A stretch of 64,000 bases of DNA from Mycolicibacterium litorale. GTDB taxonomy: Bacteria; Actinomycetota; Actinomycetes; Mycobacteriales; Mycobacteriaceae. The notes under the pieces are model-generated. The model did not search any database. It was given only the letters and a program-made list of their open reading frames with translations, and was not told where the DNA came from. A program made the translations under genes and the position numbers. Shown here in pieces: positions 35,732 to 48,000 of this stretch; position 1 is the stretch's first letter; every line of letters begins with the position of its first letter. Location: contig CP019882.1 of the NCBI GenBank assembly GCA_002007745.1, forward strand, positions 3,348,001 to 3,412,000. The letters run 5' to 3'.

Positions 35732-35761
35732 GGCGACCAGAATACCCGGTGCAACGCCCCG

Positions 35762-36547
35762 TTACGGCAGCGGCCCGCCAGCGGCGATCGCCGACAGCGT
35801 CGCGAACTGCTCTCCGTCCAGCGACGCCCCGCCGACCAGCGCGCCGTCGACGTCCTGCTGCGCGGTGATCTCACCGACGTTCTTGGCGTTCACCGATCCG
35901 CCGTAGAGCACTCGGACACCTGCGGCGATCTGGGGCGAGGCCAGCTCGGCCAGCTCGGCACGGATCGCGCCGCAGACCTCCTGCGCGTCGGCGGCACTGG
36001 CCACCCGGCCGGTCCCAATCGCCCAGACGGGTTCGTAGGCGATCACCACCTCGGCCACCTGTTCCTTGGTCAGACCGGCCAGCGAGCCGCGCAACGAATT
36101 CACATTGAACTCGACGTGGTTGCCCGCCTCCCGAACGTCCAGCTGCTCGCCGATGCAGACGATCGGCGTGAGCCCATGCTTGAGGGCCGCTGCCGTCTTC
36201 GCCGCCACCAGAGCGTCGTCCTCGTGGTGGTAGGTGCGCCGCTCGGAGTGCCCCACCACCACGAAGGTGCAGCCCAGTTTCGCCAGGAAGGCTCCGCTGA
36301 TGTCGCCGGTGTACGCACCCGAATCGTGCTGAGACAGGTCCTGTGCACCGTAGGTCAGCCGCAGCTTGTCGCCGTCCACCAGGGTCTGCACACTGCGCAG
36401 GTCGGTGAACGGCGGGATGACGGTGACGTCGACCTTGTCGAAGTACTTGTCGGGCAGCGAGAACGCGATCTTCTGGACAAGGGCTATGGCCTCGAAATGG
36501 TTGAGGTTCATCTTCCAGTTACCCGCGATCAGCGGTTTACGGGACAC
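35762..36547 (-). CDS. tpiA: Triosephosphate isomerase
   Basis: A 261-residue TIM-barrel enzyme interconverting DHAP and GAP. Catalytic residues are seen in [13 protein letters not shown] (Asn/Lys), [15 protein letters not shown] (His) and [17 protein letters not shown] (Glu), and the phosphate loop is [14 protein letters not shown] 36547 has AGGAG upstream. It is 14 bases after pgk. Confidence 0.97.
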   Translation of the reverse strand: MSRKPLIAGNWKMNLNHFEAIALVQKIAFSLPDKYFDKVDVTVIPPFTDLRSVQTLVDGDKLRLTYGAQDLSQHDSGAYTGDISGAFLAKLGCTFVVVGHSERRTYHHEDDALVAAKTAAALKHGLTPIVCIGEQLDVREAGNHVEFNVNSLRGSLAGLTKEQVAEVVIAYEPVWAIGTGRVASAADAQEVCGAIRAELAELASPQIAAGVRVLYGGSVNAKNVGEITAQQDVDGALVGGASLDGEQFATLSAIAAGGPLP

Positions 36548-36561
36548 AGGACTCCTAGTAC

Positions 36562-37776
36562 TTAAGTACTGCTGATTATTTCTAGACCGGGCAGTGCTTT
36601 GCCCTCAAGGTATTCCAGCGACGCCCCGCCGCCGGTCGAAATGTGCGAGAAACCGTCTTCCGGCAGACCGAGCTGACGCACCGCGGCGGCCGAGTCGCCA
36701 CCGCCGACGACACTGAACGCGCCCTTGGCGGTCGCTCCGATGATCGCCTCGGCCACTCCCTTGGTGCCCGCGGCGAACGCCGGAAATTCGAACACCCCCA
36801 TCGGGCCGTTCCAGAAGATGGTGCGGGCGTTGGACAACAGGGTGGTGAACCGCTTCACCGACTCCGGACCGATGTCCAGGCCCATCTTGTCCGCCGGGAT
36901 CTGGTCGGCGGCAACCGTTTCCGGCGTCGCGTCGGCGGCAAATTTCTCGGCCACGACGATATCCACCGGCAGGTGGATCACGTCACCGTACTTGTCGAGC
37001 AGATCCCGACAGGTGTCCAGCATCTCCTCCTGCAGCAACGACGTTCCTACCGAAAGACCCTGCGCGGCAAGGAAGGTGAAGCACATGCCGCCGCCGATGA
37101 TGAGACTGTCGGCCTTGGTGGCAAGGTTCTCGATGACTGCCAGCTTGTCCGACACCTTCGAACCGCCCAGCACCACGGCATACGGCCGCTGCGTCGAGCT
37201 GGTCAGCTGCTCGAGCACCTTGACCTCGGTTGCCACCAGCGTGCCCGCGTAGTGCGGCAGCAGCGTGGCGACGTCGTACACCGAGGCCTGCTTGCGATGC
37301 ACCACGCCGAAGCCGTCGGAGACGAACGCTCCATCATCTCCGACCAGCTCGACGAGAGCCTTGGCCAACGCCAAGCGTTCGTTGTCGTCCTTGCTGGTCT
37401 CCCTCGGGTCGAAGCGGATGTTCTCCAGCAGCAGTACGTCGCCGTCGGTCAGGCCCTCGGCGCGGGCCAGCGCGTCGGTGCCCACCACATCGCCGGCCAG
37501 TTGTACGTGCCGGCCCAGTTTCTCGCCCAGTGCCGCGGCGACCGGGGCCAGCGAGAACTTCGGGTCCGGCCCGCCCTTGGGCCGGCCCAGGTGGGCGGTC
37601 ACCACAACCTTGGCGCCGGCATCGGAGAGCGCCTTGAGGGTGGGAACCGAAGCGATGATGCGGCCCGGGTCGGTGATGACACCGTCGTCGAGTGGGACGT
37701 TGAGGTCGGAACGCACGAGCACGCCCCGACCCTCAACTCCCTCGGCCAGCAGATCGGAAAGAGTCTTGACGGCCAT
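36562..37776 (-). CDS. pgk: Phosphoglycerate kinase
   Basis: A 404-residue kinase making ATP and 3-phosphoglycerate. [55 protein letters not shown] and the hinge/ATP site [18 protein letters not shown] are intact. ATG 37776 is five bases after the gap stop. A 14-bp palindrome AGTACTTAAGTACT covers the pgk stop codon (36557-36570). Confidence 0.97.
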   Translation of the reverse strand: MAVKTLSDLLAEGVEGRGVLVRSDLNVPLDDGVITDPGRIIASVPTLKALSDAGAKVVVTAHLGRPKGGPDPKFSLAPVAAALGEKLGRHVQLAGDVVGTDALARAEGLTDGDVLLLENIRFDPRETSKDDNERLALAKALVELVGDDGAFVSDGFGVVHRKQASVYDVATLLPHYAGTLVATEVKVLEQLTSSTQRPYAVVLGGSKVSDKLAVIENLATKADSLIIGGGMCFTFLAAQGLSVGTSLLQEEMLDTCRDLLDKYGDVIHLPVDIVVAEKFAADATPETVAADQIPADKMGLDIGPESVKRFTTLLSNARTIFWNGPMGVFEFPAFAAGTKGVAEAIIGATAKGAFSVVGGGDSAAAVRQLGLPEDGFSHISTGGGASLEYLEGKALPGLEIISST

Positions 37777-37781
37777 CGCAG

Positions 37782-38837
<1,056 letters not shown>

Positions 38838-38839
38838 TC

Positions 38840-38845
38840 AGCCTA
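38840..38845 (-). promoter_or_regulatory. -10 element of the gap operon
   Basis: CAC-TAGGCT on the minus strand, about 36 bases before the gap start, giving a short leader that holds the AAGGAG site. Similar to the tkt -10. Confidence 0.45.
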
Positions 38846-38962
38846 GTGGCGGGCTTTGCGCCGTGCGCGAGCGGCTGGAATGTCACCCGAACGCTCCCCC
38901 GACACGGGGGCCGTCACGCCCGATCCGGCCCGCCGCACCCGGCTCCCCACCTCGGTCGCGAC

Positions 38963-38968
38963 TACCCT
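38963..38968 (+). promoter_or_regulatory. -10 element of the MOSC gene (leaderless)
   Basis: TACCCT lies exactly six bases before GTG 38975; no ribosome site is seen. Confidence 0.5.
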
Positions 38969-38974
38969 GATCTG

Positions 38975-39657
38975 GTGGCAAGCGTCCAATCGGTCAACCT
39001 CGCCCGGGTCCGCGCGAATCCCGATGCGCCGAAGAAGTCCACCGGCATCGACAAGGTGGGCACCGCCGAAGCGGTGATGGTGCGAGCACCCGGGCCGATG
39101 CGCGGTGGACTGGGCAGCGCCCTGGTCGGCGACACGATCGGTAACCAGAAGCTGCACGGCGGTGACGACCAGGCGGTCTACGCCTACGCCCGCGAGGACC
39201 TCGACGAGTGGCAGACCCGGCTGGCACGACCGCTCACCGACGGGATGTTCGGCGAGAACTTCACCACCGCCGGGGTGGACGTGACCCACGCGCGTATCGG
39301 CGAGCGCTGGCGGGTCGGCACCGACGGGCTGCTGCTCGAGGTGTCCGCTCCGCGGACCCCGTGTCGCACCTTCGCGGCTTTCCTGGACATCGACGGATGG
39401 ATCAAGACGTTCACCGACGCCGGTAAGCCGGGGCCTATTTGAGGGTCATCACACCCGGCACGGTGCGCGCCGGCGACCGGATCGAGATCGAGCACCGGCC
39501 CGACCACGAGGTGACGATCGGACTGGTCTTCCGCGCCCGCATGTCGGATCCCACTCTGCTGCCTGCGCTGCTGCCCGCCGACGCCCTCTCCGAGGAGCTC
39601 AAGGCCTACGTGGCGAAGAAGACCGGGCTCAGGCGTCTTCCAGCAAATCAGGAGTGA
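38975..39657 (+). CDS. MOSC domain protein (YiiM-like; one frameshift as read)
   Basis: Begins [20 protein letters not shown] at GTG 38975. The MOSC core has [40 protein letters not shown] and the conserved cysteine in [16 protein letters not shown]. The frame fails at GGGG 39430-39433; one more G links GKPG to [20 protein letters not shown] and the end at 39657, 227 residues in all. MOSC proteins handle sulfur or molybdenum-cofactor-dependent reductions (YiiM: N-hydroxylated purines). The 3' end overlaps the convergent whiA by 29 bases. Confidence 0.85.
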
Positions 39658-40606
39658 CGGCCGACTCGGTGTCGGGAATGCCGTCCTGTTTGGCTTTGCG
39701 GTCAGCCATTGACAGCAGTCGCCGAATACGGCCTGCCACAGCATCTTTCGTCATCGGCGGATCGGCCAGTCGGCCCAGTTCCTCCAACGATGCCTGCCGG
39801 TGCTCCACCCGCAGCCGTCCCGCGGCGGCCAGGTGATCGGGCACCGTGTCGGCCAGGATCTCCAGCGCCCGTTCGACCCGGGCCGCGGCGGCCACCGCAG
39901 CGCGAGCCGACCGACGCAGATTGGCGTCGTCGAAGTTGGCCAGCCGGTTGGCGGTTGCGCGAACCTCGCGACGCATCCGCCGTTCCTCCCACGTCAGTCG
40001 GGTGTCCTGGGCGCCCATCCGGGTCAGCAGCGCCCCGATGGCCTCCCCGTCGCGTACCACGACCCGGTCGATGCCGCGCACCTCACGGGCCTTCGCGCTC
40101 ACCCCGAGCCGGCGAGCCGCCCCGACCAGCGCCAGCGCGGCTTCTGGCCCGGGACAACTGACTTCGAGCGCCGAGGACCGTCCCGGCTCGGTCAGTGAAC
40201 CGTGCGCCAGGAACGCCCCGCGCCAGGCGGCTTCGGCGTCGCCGATGCCACCACCGACCACCTGGGCGGGCAGTCCACGCACCGGACGCCCGCGCATATC
40301 CAGCAGACCGGTCTGACGGGCCAGCGCCTCACCGTCCTTGGCAACACGCACCAGATAACGGGTGCTCTTGCGGATGCCGCTGGCCGACAACACATGTACG
40401 ACCGCGTTGTAGCCGTACAGGTCATAGATGTCTTTGCGCAGACGACGGGCGATGATGCCGAGGTCCACCTCGGCTTCCACGACCACCCGGCCCGACACGA
40501 TGTGCAGGCCGCCGGCGAAGCGCAACAGCGAGGCCACCTCCGCCCGACGGGCGCTCACGGAGTTGACCACCAGCCGGCTCAGTTCGTCCTTCACCTCGGC
40601 CGTCAT
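39629..40606 (-). CDS. whiA: Sporulation/cell-division regulator WhiA
   Basis: A 325-residue WhiA: LAGLIDADG-like N-terminal domain ([40 protein letters not shown]) and C-terminal HTH ([20 protein letters not shown], then [17 protein letters not shown]). ATG 40606 overlaps the yvcK stop (ATGA) and matches the usual mycobacterial N-terminus. WhiA proteins regulate division and cell-envelope genes. Last gene of the uvrC operon. Confidence 0.96.
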   Translation of the reverse strand: MTAEVKDELSRLVVNSVSARRAEVASLLRFAGGLHIVSGRVVVEAEVDLGIIARRLRKDIYDLYGYNAVVHVLSASGIRKSTRYLVRVAKDGEALARQTGLLDMRGRPVRGLPAQVVGGGIGDAEAAWRGAFLAHGSLTEPGRSSALEVSCPGPEAALALVGAARRLGVSAKAREVRGIDRVVVRDGEAIGALLTRMGAQDTRLTWEERRMRREVRATANRLANFDDANLRRSARAAVAAAARVERALEILADTVPDHLAAAGRLRVEHRQASLEELGRLADPPMTKDAVAGRIRRLLSMADRKAKQDGIPDTESAVTPDLLEDA

Positions 40607-41664
40607 CGCCACGGGTCGTCACCTCTCGGTCCGTTGACAGTAGGTCCCGGCATCCCGTCGCCCTGTCGCCTCCCTCCGGCCTGGATGGGAGCAGCAGGTG
40701 GGAGGTCTGGTGGCGCCGGGACCGTTCCTCGTGTGCGCACACCGTCAAGGGCTGCAGCCAGCTTCGCCGGGTCATGTAAAGGTGTACCAGGTCTGGACAC
40801 GTCGGCAAACTGAACTGACGCATCCAACAGGCTTGCGGTACGACGAACTTGATCACGTTCCCGGTCGGAGGGGACGCGAGCGCCGTCGACGATGATCTCG
40901 TCGACGGAGAACCCCGGAGCGTGCTGGGTGAGCACATGCAGATGCCGCTCGGCGGAGAACCCCGCCGTCTCCCCCGGCTCGGCTGCCAGATTGAGCACCA
41001 GGGCCCGGCGCGCCGCGGTCGCCTTCAGCGCCTCGGCCAACCCAGGCACGAGCAGGTGCGGGATGACGCTGGTGAACCAGGACCCGGGGCCGAGCACCAC
41101 GAGGTCGGCGGCCATGATCGCGTCCACCGCCTGCCGGGTGGCCGGCGGATCGCCGGGCAACAAGCGCACCCGCCGAACCTTGCCCGGTGTGGTGGCCACC
41201 GCGACCTGGCCACGGATCACCCGGCTCATCCTGGGGTCGGTCTCCAGGCCCGCGACGTCCGCCTCGATTTGCAGGGCAATCGGGCACATCGGCAGCACCC
41301 GGCCCTTGACGCCGAGGATGCGGCCCAGCTCGTCCAGCGCGGCCACCGGATCAGCCAATACCTCGTTGAGGCCGGCCAGGATGAGATTGCCGATCGGATG
41401 CCCGGCCAGTCCACCACTGCCACCGAACCGGTGCTGAATGATGGTGGCCCACAGCCGACCGTGCGGACTGTCAGAAGCCAACGCGGCCAACGCCATTCGC
41501 AGATCACCCGGTGGCACGATATCGAGCTCGCTGCGCAGCCGGCCCGACGAACCGCCGTCGTCGGCGACGGTCACCACCGCCGTGACGTGTGGGCTCAGGC
41601 GGCGCGCGGCGGACAGCGTCGCATACAGGCCGTGGCCACCGCCGAGGGCGACGATGCGGGTCAT
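40603..41664 (-). CDS. yvcK: YvcK/CuvA gluconeogenesis factor family protein
   Basis: A 353-residue CofD/YvcK-fold protein that binds UDP-sugars and in mycobacteria (CuvA) supports cell-wall synthesis and growth on some carbon sources. [20 protein letters not shown] and [18 protein letters not shown] open the fold; [12 protein letters not shown] and [17 protein letters not shown] follow. The ATG overlaps the rapZ stop. The C-terminal ~35 residues are Pro/Gly-rich and poorly conserved. Confidence 0.95.
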   Translation of the reverse strand: MTRIVALGGGHGLYATLSAARRLSPHVTAVVTVADDGGSSGRLRSELDIVPPGDLRMALAALASDSPHGRLWATIIQHRFGGSGGLAGHPIGNLILAGLNEVLADPVAALDELGRILGVKGRVLPMCPIALQIEADVAGLETDPRMSRVIRGQVAVATTPGKVRRVRLLPGDPPATRQAVDAIMAADLVVLGPGSWFTSVIPHLLVPGLAEALKATAARRALVLNLAAEPGETAGFSAERHLHVLTQHAPGFSVDEIIVDGARVPSDRERDQVRRTASLLDASVQFADVSRPGTPLHDPAKLAAALDGVRTRGTVPAPPDLPPAAPIQAGGRRQGDGMPGPTVNGPRGDDPWR

Positions 41665-42576
41665 TCGCGACCCAGATCGCGGTGCAGCACCCGGACAGTG
41701 AGTTGCTCGTTGTCCTGCAGCAGCGCGGCGAGCGCTTCGGCCATCGCGACGCTGCGGTGCTTGCCACCCGTGCACCCGATGGCCACGGTCATGTATCGCT
41801 TCCCCTCCCGGCTGTAACCGTCGACGACGGGTCTCAGCAGCTGATGGTAGGACCGCAGGAACTCCGAGGCACCGGGTTGGCCAAGGACGTAATCACGAAC
41901 CGCGGGGTGCTGACCGGTGGGGGCGGAGTTCGTCGACCCAGTGCGGGTTGGGCAGGAACCGGACATCCATTACCATGTCGGCATCCATCGGTAGCCCGTA
42001 TTTGAACCCGAAGGATTCGACTGTCACGCTGGTCTGGCCGACGGCCTGTTCACCGAAGGCCCGCTCGATGCTCTCGCGCAGCGCCCGCACCGACATCGTC
42101 GAGGTGTCGATCACCAGCTCGGCCGACGCGCGCACCGGAGCCAGCATCGCCCGCTCGGCGGCTATCCCTTCGGCCAGCGTCTGATTTCCCTGCAGCGGAT
42201 GACTGCGCCGGTTGTTTTCGTAGCGCCGCACCAGGATGTCGTCGGAGGCCTCCATGAACAGGACCCGGGGGTGGATGTCTCGGGTCGCCAAGTCGTTGCG
42301 CACCCAGTCGAGGTCACCGGTGAAGCCGCGCGAGCGAACGTCCATCACCACCGCGAGCTGGGTGATGCGGGAGCCCGCGGCCAGACCGAAGTCGACCATC
42401 CGGGCGATCAACTCCGGTGGCAGGTTATCGGCGACATACCAGCCGAGGTCCTCCAGCACCTTGGCCGCCGTACCGCGGCCGGCGCCCGAGAGCCCCGTCA
42501 CCAACACCACGTCGATACCCGACTCCTCACCGGCCCGGTCGGTGCGCATGTCTCCGCCTGTGCTGTGATCTGTCAT
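41661..42576 (-). CDS. rapZ: RapZ-family P-loop protein (one frameshift as read)
   Basis: N-terminal P-loop [20 protein letters not shown], in which Arg takes the place of the Walker A Lys as I recall for the mycobacterial protein, and the C-terminal domain with [19 protein letters not shown]. The two parts are in different frames; the break is near GGGGG 41919-41923, between [10 protein letters not shown] and [12 protein letters not shown]. Comparison with the M. tuberculosis sequence I remember needs two more bases (or one fewer). Corrected length is about 305. It overlaps uvrC and yvcK by ATGA. RapZ-type proteins bind RNA or UDP-sugars; the role in mycobacteria is open. Confidence 0.92.
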
Positions 42577-44573
42577 CGCGTCGCCTGTTCAGGTGTCTGA
42601 TCTTCGCTGACCTGGTCGTCCTGCGCAGCCGATCCCGTCGAATCCACCGTCACCCCTAGCGCTTCCAACACCGCCGCCGCGGTTGCCGTGCCGATCCCCG
42701 GCACCGCAGTGATCTCCTCGACACTGGCCTGTCGCAACCGGGCCACCGAGCCGAAGTGGGTGACCAGGGCCTTGCGCCGGGTCTCCCCCAGCCCGCGCAC
42801 CGAGTCCAGGGCCGAGGCCGTCATCCGCTTGGAGCGCTTGCTGCGGTGGTAGGAGATGGCGAACCGGTGCGCCTCGTCGCGCACCCGCTGAAGAAGGTAG
42901 AGGCCCTCGCTGTTCCGCGGCAGGATCAGCGGGTCCGCCTCGGCCGGTACCCACACCTCCTCGAGCCGCTTGGCCAGACCGATCACCGCGACATCGGTGA
43001 CGCCGAGCTCGTCGAGGACCGCCTGGGCGGCGTTGACCTGGGGGGCGCCCCCGTCGACGACGTAGAGATTGGGCGGGTAGGCGAACTTGCGGGACTTGCC
43101 TTCGGCGGTGAACTCGTCGAGGGGCTGCTGCTGCTCATGAACGTGGCGGACGAACCGACGCCGGGTCACCTCCGCGATCGAGGCCACGTCGTCGGACCGG
43201 CCCTCGCCCGCGGCTTCCCGGATGGCGAAGTGCCGATAGTCGGATTTGCGTGGCAGACCGTCCTCGAACACCACCAGCGAGGCCACCACGTCGGTGCCCT
43301 GGACGTGGCTGATGTCGACGCATTCGATCCGCAGCGGCGCGTCGGCCAAACCGAGCGACTCTTGAATGTTCTGCAGTGCAGCCGATCTCGCGGTGAAGTC
43401 GCCGGCACGCTTGAGCTTGTGCTGCTGCAGCGCCTCCTGCGCGTTGCGGTGCACCGTCTCGGCCAGCGCCTTCTTGTCGCCGCGGCGCGGCACCCGCAGC
43501 ACCACCCGCGAACCACGCAGACCCGACAACCAGTCGGCCAGTTCGTCGGCGTTCGGCGGCAAGCACGGCACCAGCACCTCACGGGGCACCGGGTTGGTGG
43601 ATTCGTCGGCGGCGCTGCCCAATTCGGCTTGCTCGCCGTAGAACTGGGTGAGGAACTGCTCGACCAGCTGGGCCTGCGCGGAATCACCGGGATCACCCGG
43701 CTTTTCCACCACCCAGCCGCGCTGGCCGCGGACGCGCCCGCCGCGCACATGGAAGACCTGCACTGCGGCCTCCAGTTCGTCGTCGGCGAACGCGACGACG
43801 TCGGCATCGGTGCCGTCCCCGAGTACCACGGCCTGTTTCTCCAAGGCCCGTTTGAGCGCGGCGATGTCGTCGCGCAGCCGAGCGGCGCGCTCGAAATCGA
43901 GTTCGGCCGAGGCTGCATTCATCTGATGTTCGAGTTCGCGGGCGAAGCGGTCGGTCTTCCCGGAGAGGAAGTCGCAGAAGTCCACGACGATCTTGCGGTG
44001 TTCCTCCGCGCTGACCCTTCCCACGCACGGCGCCGAGCACTTGTCGATGTAACCCAGCAGGCAGGGGCGCTCGATCTGGCTGTGCCGCTTGAACACTCCC
44101 GCCGAGCAGGTGCGGGCCGGAAAGACGCGGGTGAGTAGATCCAGCGTCTCGCGGATGGCCCAGGCGTGCGAGTACGGGCCGAAGTAGCGCACGCCCTTGC
44201 GCCGCGGCCCCCGGTACACGAACAACCGGGGGTACTCCTCGTTCAAGGTCACGGCCAGGACCGGATAGGACTTGTCGTCGCGATAGCGGACGTTGAACCG
44301 CGGGTCGAACTCCTTGATCCAGTTGTATTCCAGTTGCAGGGCCTCGACCTCGGTGGTGACCACCGTCCACTCGACCTTGGCGGCCGTGGTCACCATCTGG
44401 CGGGTCCGCGGATGCAGGGCGGAGATGTCCTGGAAGTACGACGTCAAGCGGCTGCGGAGGCTCTTCGCCTTGCCGACGTAGATCACCCGACCATGCGGAT
44501 CGCGGAATCGGTAGACCCCCGGTTCGACCGGAATCGACCCGGGCGCCGGGCGGTACGTCGACGGATCGGGCAC
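42573..44573 (-). CDS. uvrC: UvrABC excinuclease subunit C
   Basis: A 666-residue nucleotide-excision-repair nuclease. GIY-YIG domain [20 protein letters not shown] at residues ~19-95, four-cysteine region [23 protein letters not shown] motif [20 protein letters not shown], RNase H-like nuclease with [19 protein letters not shown] and [20 protein letters not shown], and terminal helix-hairpin-helix [22 protein letters not shown] 44573 is the start. It heads uvrC-rapZ-yvcK-whiA. Confidence 0.97.
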   Translation of the reverse strand: MPDPSTYRPAPGSIPVEPGVYRFRDPHGRVIYVGKAKSLRSRLTSYFQDISALHPRTRQMVTTAAKVEWTVVTTEVEALQLEYNWIKEFDPRFNVRYRDDKSYPVLAVTLNEEYPRLFVYRGPRRKGVRYFGPYSHAWAIRETLDLLTRVFPARTCSAGVFKRHSQIERPCLLGYIDKCSAPCVGRVSAEEHRKIVVDFCDFLSGKTDRFARELEHQMNAASAELDFERAARLRDDIAALKRALEKQAVVLGDGTDADVVAFADDELEAAVQVFHVRGGRVRGQRGWVVEKPGDPGDSAQAQLVEQFLTQFYGEQAELGSAADESTNPVPREVLVPCLPPNADELADWLSGLRGSRVVLRVPRRGDKKALAETVHRNAQEALQQHKLKRAGDFTARSAALQNIQESLGLADAPLRIECVDISHVQGTDVVASLVVFEDGLPRKSDYRHFAIREAAGEGRSDDVASIAEVTRRRFVRHVHEQQQPLDEFTAEGKSRKFAYPPNLYVVDGGAPQVNAAQAVLDELGVTDVAVIGLAKRLEEVWVPAEADPLILPRNSEGLYLLQRVRDEAHRFAISYHRSKRSKRMTASALDSVRGLGETRRKALVTHFGSVARLRQASVEEITAVPGIGTATAAAVLEALGVTVDSTGSAAQDDQVSEDQTPEQATR

Positions 44574-44618
44574 GCTCTCAGGTTAGTACCCGAGCCAAAT
44601 CGGTCGGCTCCCCGCCGC

Positions 44619-44624
44619 TACCGT
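44619..44624 (+). promoter_or_regulatory. -10 element of the GNAT gene (leaderless)
   Basis: TACCGT lies exactly six bases before GTG 44631 with no ribosome site. Confidence 0.5.
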
Positions 44625-44630
44625 CGAGGC

Positions 44631-45081
44631 GTGCCCGCGGCGCGAGTCACCCGGCTCACCGAATCAGACTGGGAGCAGTTCGCCCAGCTGCGGTTGCGTG
44701 CGCTCACCGACACCTTCGGCACCTCGGACCGGCAGTACCTCACCGAGGCCGGGTTCACCGCGGCCGACTGGCGTCGGCGACTGCGCGACCACGCCCAGTT
44801 CGCGGCGTTCCTCGGTCGACGCCCGGTCGGACTCGTCGCCGCCTACCAGGAGAGCGCCGAAACGGCGTACCTGTATTCGCTGTGGCTCGATCAGCAGGCC
44901 CGCGGCCGGGGACTGGCTCGTCGTCTGGTCACCGCGGCACTGGACTGGGCGCACCGGCGCCGGGTCCGCACCGTGACGTTACGGATGGAGCCGGACAACG
45001 ACGCGGCCCGCACCCTCTACGAGGCCCTGGGATTCGTCGAAGTACCGTCGGGCAGGATGTCCGGCGAGGTGGTGATGAGCC

Positions 45082-45095
<14 letters not shown>
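44631..45095 (+). CDS. GNAT-family acetyltransferase
   Basis: A 154-residue protein (VPAARVTRLTESDWEQFAQL). The acetyl-CoA loop is LWLDQQARGRGLARRLVTAA near residue 85 (Q-x-R-G-x-G-like), followed by LRMEPDNDAARTLYEALGF, the standard C-terminal motif. The substrate is unknown. Its 3' end overlaps the convergent PH-domain gene by 14 bases. Confidence 0.85.
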
Positions 45096-46182
<1,087 letters not shown>

Positions 46183-46186
<4 letters not shown>

Positions 46187-47457
46187 AGCGCTCCCCACTC
46201 AGATCACCCGGCAAGCGGACGTCGCCGTCGTAGTCGTCGAGGCCGGTCAGGTCGTGACCCATCCGGTCCCGCTTGGTCATCAGGTAGCGAATGTTCTCGG
46301 CATTGGCTCGCACCGGCAACGGCACCCGTTCGATGACGTGGAGCCCGTAGCCGTCCAGACCGACCCGCTTGGCCGGGTTGTTGGTCAGCAGCCGCATGGA
46401 CCGCACGCCGAGGTCCACCAGAATCTGCGCGCCGATGCCGTAGTCGCGGGCATCGGCAGGCAGGCCCAACTCCAGATTGGCGTCGACGGTATCGGCGCCG
46501 GCATCCTGCAGCTGATAGGCCTGCAGCTTGTGCATCAGGCCGATACCGCGGCCCTCGTGTCCGCGCATATAGAGCACGATCCGCGCCTTCCGCGCCACCA
46601 TCGCCAGGGCGGCGTCGAGCTGGGGCCCGCAATCGCAGCGTCGCGACCCGAACACGTCGCCGGTCAGGCATTCGGAATGCACCCGCACCAGTACGTCGTG
46701 ACCGTCGTTCTCCGGCCCGGCGATATCCCCTTCACCAGGGCGACGTGCTCGACCTCTTCATAGATGCTGGAGTAGCCGACCGCACGGAATTCACCGTGCC
46801 GAGTCGGGATACGCGCCTCGGCGATGCGCTCGATGTGCTTCTCGTGCTTGCGACGCCACTCGATCAGGTCGGCGATCGAGATCAGCGCCAGGTCGTGCTC
46901 GTCGGCGAAAATCCGCAGCTCGTCGGTCTGGGCCATCGCCCCGTCGTCTTTCTGGCTGACGATCTCGCAGATCGCGCCGGCGGGCTGCAAACCCGCCAGC
47001 CGGGCCAGGTCCACCGCTGCCTCGGTGTGGCCGGGCGGCGCAATACGCCACCATCCTTGGCCCGCAGCGGCACCACGTGACCGGGCTTGCTGAAATCCTC
47101 GGCCACGCTGGTCGGGTCAGCCAGCAACCGCATGGTCGTCGCGCGATCTGATGCCGAAATGCCGGTGCCGACGCCATTTTTCGCATCCACGGTCACGGTG
47201 TAGGCGGTTCCGTGCTTGTCCTGGTTGACCGCATACATCGGCAGCAGGCCCAGCTTGTCGCAGATCGCGCCGTCCAGCGGCACACACAGATAACCCGAGG
47301 TGTAGCGGACCATGAACGCGACCAGCTCCGGCGTCGCCTTCTCGGCGGCGAAGATCAGGTCGCCCTCGTTCTCGCGGTCCTCGTCATCGATGACCACCAC
47401 GGCCTTGCCCGCCGCGATATCGGCAACCGCCCGTTCGACGGTGTCCAGCCTTGTCAT
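46183..47457 (-). CDS. ribA2: Bifunctional RibBA (DHBP synthase / GTP cyclohydrolase II; three frameshifts as read)
   Basis: Makes DHBP from ribulose 5-phosphate and opens GTP, the two entry steps to riboflavin. ATG 47457 begins the RibB part ([40 protein letters not shown]). One base is missing at CC 47031-47032 (before [13 protein letters not shown]), one at CCCC 46727-46730 (before [11 protein letters not shown]) and one at CCCC 46193-46196 near the end. RibA part has [20 protein letters not shown] (zinc) and [20 protein letters not shown]. Corrected, it ends LSGGAL at 46183 with 425 residues, the M. tuberculosis length. Confidence 0.92.
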
Positions 47458-48000
47458 CTCTGCCGTCCTGTATACGTCAGATCCCCCGGTCGGGAAATCC
47501 AGGTGATTGTGCTGCACACAGTATGAACCACCCCAGGCGGCCGATTATTGCCCGTCTTGCTGAACGGCTCAAACGGTCGACGCCAGACCACTCGGACCTG
47601 GAATATCCGCAGGCTGAGTGGCAGATAACACGCGCGAACAGCCTTCGTCTGTGACGTAGGTGACAGGGCGGCTACCGGGGTGGTGAATACGGTGAGCGTC
47701 CGATGAACACGGCCCCGGTCGAGGTCCACGTCTATCCCGTCGGCTTCGCCCGCAAGGCCGCGGCCCGTCGGGTCCCGGATGAGCACGGGTCCGACGCCGA
47801 ATCGCGTTCGTCTCCGCTGCGCCGCGGCGTAACCCGTCGTGTGGCTGGTGATAGCGCTCATCGCCGGCGCCCATACTGGCCACGCAGGTCGCGTCCGGTT
47901 CGCTTCCTGCCGCGCCTCTGGCCTGGCGATCTCAAGCCGCTTGATGACCCCGCGGATGCGGTTAGGCGTGGGTCTGACTCCGTCGGGACGCCGGGTCTGT
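47458..48000. other. Intergenic region without a convincing gene
   Basis: 543 bases between ribA2 and the large secreted protein. A plus-strand frame from ATG 47703 (MNTAPVEVHVYPVGFARKAA) has G/C-ending codons for about 35 codons and then degrades; minus-strand frames look random. A ribA2 -10 may be CATACT (complement of 47520-47525). I see no FMN riboswitch consensus. It may hold remnants from insertion of the neighbouring genes. Confidence 0.4.

Noticed and set aside
47458..47700. FMN riboswitch upstream of ribA2 (also considered before ribE)
   Set aside because: None of the conserved RFN segments could be found in either leader.
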